Of a stretch of DNA of 20,932 bases, positions 17,897 to 20,932 are shown one piece after another. The notes under the pieces are model-generated. The model searched no databases, was not told the DNA's origin, and was given only the letters and a program-made list of their open reading frames with translations. This DNA comes from Nemertoderma westbladi (taxonomy: Eukaryota; Xenacoelomorpha; Nemertodermatida; Nemertodermatidae): assembly GCA_032718475.1 (NCBI GenBank), contig JAUCBJ010002137.1, positions 1 to 20,932 of the forward strand. The letters are read 5' to 3'. The translations under genes were made by a program, and so were the position numbers. The number at the start of each line of letters is the position of its first letter. The first letter of the stretch is position 1.

Positions 17897-18944
17897 CTAT
17901 ATCGTCAATTATAATTATATGGATTAACCCTTATAGTCTACTGTACCGTCCGAGCATATACAAATACAACACAATGTGGAAAATAATTTAGAAAAAATAT
18001 TGTGGAAATATTAGATTTGTGTAAAAATGATAAGTTTAATTATAAGTTTGAGTTGATGGGAATCTGAAGGTTGGCCCAATGAACAGCGCAAATAGGCCTA
18101 TATTAAACTTTTTCTGATTAAATCGAAATGTCAGCTGTTTTTTAGAAGTTCTCTTTTTTATATCAAGAAGTTTAAGATATTTGTGTTGTTCATTGTTGCC
18201 TTTATTTGTGTAATTAGCCTAAGTAGTACATTATAATGTAGTACTACTAGTATCCAACCCATTCTACTGTATTGCCAATATATATAATTAATACCACCAC
18301 CGGTATTCTAAAACAAGGATTTCAAAAGTTTACAGATCTTGATTAAACCTAACCTTACGTACCAGGACCCATATGTTGTTCATGAATTTTTGACGACATT
18401 CAGACTTTTTTATCAATCTTTTCAAAATACCATTTAATCGGGAACAAACAGAATTTATTAATTTATAAGAGGTGTTGGAACTGGAATCCTGTCAGCACAT
18501 TTATTTAATGTGCCGCATAGCGCAAACCGTAATATTACAGCTTTAAAGTCATGCAGGATCACATATGCTACCAAATAATGACTCAGGTATCTGTCATGGA
18601 AGACATATTACTGCAATATTCTTAGTTTTTAAAAGAATCTACTAAACTAAGTTATATCCAACATCGTGCAGAACGGGAGCTACCGTACACGGTTTCCACG
18701 CAATCCTTTGTACAACTAAAAGTTTTCACGAGCCATCAACAGGTTGCAACTGCGATCGCTATCATATACTAAACTGCCTCGATTCACCAGACCTCTCAAC
18801 AGTCGCCACGCCACCATGCAAATCGAGTAGCTAATGCCAGTTTTTACATTTAATTAAATATGCAATTTAAAAACAATAATGATTTTATTCTTAAATGGTT
18901 ACGTTTTCGCTCGAATTTAGACCAAAATCGGGAGAAAAAGTTTC

Positions 18945-18969
18945 ACTTTTTTCCCTAGGGAAAAAAAGT
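18945..18969. repeat. 25-nt near-perfect palindrome
   Basis: ACTTTTTTCCC and GGGAAAAAAAGT flank a central TA with one extra A. It is a self-complementary site with almost no loop. Confidence 0.9.
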
Positions 18970-19289
18970 AACCCATAGGATTGCATTGATTTTACTTTTG
19001 TTTTGAGGCGAAAAAAAATGTAAAATAAAATATTTTTGGTGGAATTTCTTAAATTTTATTAAATGTGTTGAAAGAGCATTGACGTAGAAAAGGTTTGCAC
19101 GTAATTTGAGCAAAATCTCACACACTTAAAAGTTATTGCATCTTTTGCATTATTGCATTATGCATTATTACATACTGCAAGGGAAACTTCAAAACGGAAC
19201 TCAATGTCCAATATTGGTTTATGTTGTTAAGCGGCTCTCTAGTTACGTAATAAATATTCGAGAACACTAAATTATTTAACGTTGAGTAA

Positions 19290-19343
19290 GGCAGCATCAG
19301 GATTTAGTGGCAGCATCAGGATTTAGTGGCAGCATCAGGATTT
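19290..19343. repeat. 19-bp tandem repeat, 3 copies
   Basis: GGCAGCATCAGGATTTAGT starts at 19290, 19309 and 19328; the last copy is incomplete. Confidence 0.95.
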
Positions 19344-19522
19344 TGAGTACAGTAATTTGGATTACAGTAACTATGGAAGCAATATAGTATAATACTATAG
19401 TACTATTTATATTTATATTATATTTCTATTTATAATACTATTTACTTTGTACCACTACATCGCTGTACGTTTTATTAAAGAATTAAGCAACAAAAAAGTA
19501 CCAATTTAAGAATAAAATTACG

Positions 19523-19651
19523 TATTACATGGGAAAAAAACGAAGAACATTTTTTACAAATATTCTCTCCACCTTTTATTAACCTTGCTGCCGCTCGGTA
19601 AATAAAATGCCTCGAGAATAATGAAAAAAAAGTTATTTTTCCCATGTAATA
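19523..19651. mobile_element. 129-nt foldback element (MITE-like) with 16-bp perfect terminal inverted repeats
   Basis: TATTACATGGGAAAAA (19523-19538) and TTTTTCCCATGTAATA (19636-19651) are perfect complements. The arms continue to match imperfectly inwards: ATTCTC and TTTTATT-ACC blocks occur in the same order in the left arm and in the reverse complement of the right arm, around a centre near GCTGCCGCTCGG. No clear target-site duplication is seen. It could be a MITE or a hairpin-forming locus. Confidence 0.6.
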
Positions 19652-20348
19652 AATAATTATTACTTTTATATTGAATATTAACTATTGCGCATTTTATTGA
19701 ATTCTATGATTAATAAATTGCCCCGCATGGGGGCGCAACTCCTCTTAAATATCTGTCATGTTACACCAATATTAATAAAATTTTACCTTTGGTGCCCTCT
19801 GTTTGGTAATAGATCAATAAATCTTGCGCGTAAAAGGGTTAATTATTACTCTTGGAGAATATGAAACTTTGTTAAATACCCAGTGAAACAAAATAAAGAT
19901 ATATATAGTTTCATCTTAAGATAGTGAATAACAACAAGTTGCTATAACATCTCACATACAGCACCTAAACCTGACTGGCTACATATGCTACAGCACAGAG
20001 CAATCTGTACGGGTAAATTAATCACAGCCCTTGAACGTAGAATATATATTCCCGTCGAATATTTGTGGAATATTGAATTTTGCGATGTTTCGTCACATTG
20101 ATGTAACATATGGCGGAATAATATAACAGTAGTAGAAGTGTTGGATATATTCTTTGACTCCCAAGTTGGGTAGGGAACCTTCGCTGGAATAACGCCCCCA
20201 CCGCAGCACAAATAATAATTTTTGTTACTATCCAGCAGTTCGTTCACAATAATAATATTTATAATTCTCTAATTAATTTCATCCGCTGTATAAAGTTCAT
20301 ATCCATTATTCCATTCATTATATCAGTATTCATCCATATTTTCCATGA
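19652..20348. other. Unassigned AT-rich DNA
   Basis: A 101-codon minus-strand ORF (19942-20247) has no recognisable domain and is not called as a gene. No other feature is seen. Confidence 0.4.
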
Positions 20349-20726
20349 TTACGTCACACACACACACCATGATTACGTCATACACACACCAGGATTACGT
20401 CATACACACACACCATGATTACGTCATACACACACCAGGATTACGTCATACACACACACCATGCTTACGTCATACACACACCATGATTACGTCATACACA
20501 CACACCATGATTACGTCATACACACACCAGGATTACGTCATACACACACACCATGCTTACGTCATACACACACACCATGATTACGTCATACACACACCAT
20601 GATTACGTCACACACACACACCATGATTACGTCATACACACACCATGATTACGTCATACACACACACCATGATTACGTCATACACACACCATGATTACGT
20701 CACACACACACACCATGATTACGTCA
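20349..20726. repeat. 22/24-bp tandem repeat with 17 TTACGTCA sites and CA runs
   Basis: TTACGTCA occurs unchanged 17 times, at 20349, 20373, 20395, 20419, 20441, 20465, 20487, 20511, 20533, 20557, 20581, 20603, 20627, 20649, 20673, 20695 and 20719. Spacing alternates 24 and 22 bp, with two consecutive 24s after 20533, so the effective unit is mostly a 46-bp dimer. The sites are separated by CACACA runs and CCATGA/CCAGGA/CCATGC variants. TTACGTCA is a CRE/ATF-like bZIP site. Confidence 0.97.
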
Positions 20727-20932
20727 TACACCCCAGTTAAAAATCCTCAATTAGTGCTCTATTTGCAAGGCTCTTATTAAATGCCATTGAAGCGCGTTTG
20801 TAATGTCAGCCCTTGCATATTTCTCGGGTAGATTTGCGGTATTTTCATAATAAGCAAAGTTTCCTGTAGGGATAGAATACTGTACAAAGCGTAAAAAGCA
20901 AACGAAGCAAACAAAGGATTACTGTAATTCTC
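20727..20932. other. Window end, no feature seen
   Basis: Unique AT-rich DNA. No gene or repeat is recognised. Confidence 0.4.

Larger units (their letters stand above)
17897..19522. other. Unassigned DNA with small palindromes and a 19-bp repeat
   Basis: No exon or RNA gene is recognised. Near-palindromes lie at 18222-18248 (TACATTATAATGTA core) and 18945-18969. A 19-bp unit GGCAGCATCAGGATTTAGT occurs three times at 19290-19343. An octamer ATGCAAAT (18816-18823) overlaps a Kozak-like ATG that opens only four codons. Confidence 0.5.

Noticed and set aside
18813-18830. Kozak-perfect GCCACCATG
   Set aside because: It opens only four codons before a stop.
19942-20247. 101-codon minus-strand ORF
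   Set aside because: No domain, repeat or splice context recognised; such lengths occur by chance.
20345-20602. 85-codon plus ORF of MITSYTH-like repeats
   Set aside because: It is a translation of the CA/TTACGTCA tandem repeat.

Overview
The window is animal nuclear DNA, AT-rich, with long non-coding stretches. It holds an intron with consensus splice signals, a nuclear tRNA gene with a Pol III terminator, LINE fragments and many tandem arrays. The genes (MFSD1-like transporter, DEG/ENaC channel with HG motif) fit a metazoan. Scattered AGGCCTA words would suit a marine deuterostome invertebrate such as an echinoderm, but that is an impression rather than a demonstrated assignment.

Layout from left to right. 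1-1052: 3' part of a LINE reverse transcriptase (+). 1338-2942: single-exon MFSD1-like lysosomal transporter (-). 3024-6681: gene-poor DNA with G/C homopolymer tracts, a GGGGGGCGA array and one doubtful small ORF ending in a CaaX-like tail (-). 6682-12569: a 48-bp satellite of about 122 units with higher-order structure. 12749-12826: a 21-bp repeat. 12890-13396: a 51-bp repeat. 13357-14739: first two coding exons of a DEG/ENaC channel (-). Its intron 1 carries a tRNA-His gene and a degenerate tRNA-like element on the opposite strand. 15716-16507: 28-bp and 29-bp arrays, the latter running into a tRNA-like sequence. 17043-17896: a decayed second copy of the LINE (-). 17897-20340: unassigned DNA with palindromes and a 129-nt foldback. 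20349-20726: an array of 17 TTACGTCA sites.

The most interesting reading concerns the 51-bp array. It appears to be a tandemly multiplied exon end of the channel gene: each unit holds 39 nt that read as the exon's last 13 codons, followed by a 5' splice site and 12 nt of intron. The result is a ladder of about ten candidate donor sites in one reading frame. The rest of the channel (extracellular domain, second membrane helix) is not visible in the window. The gene is therefore either truncated or has a very long second intron containing the satellite and other sequences. I found no operon-like or defence-type system here.
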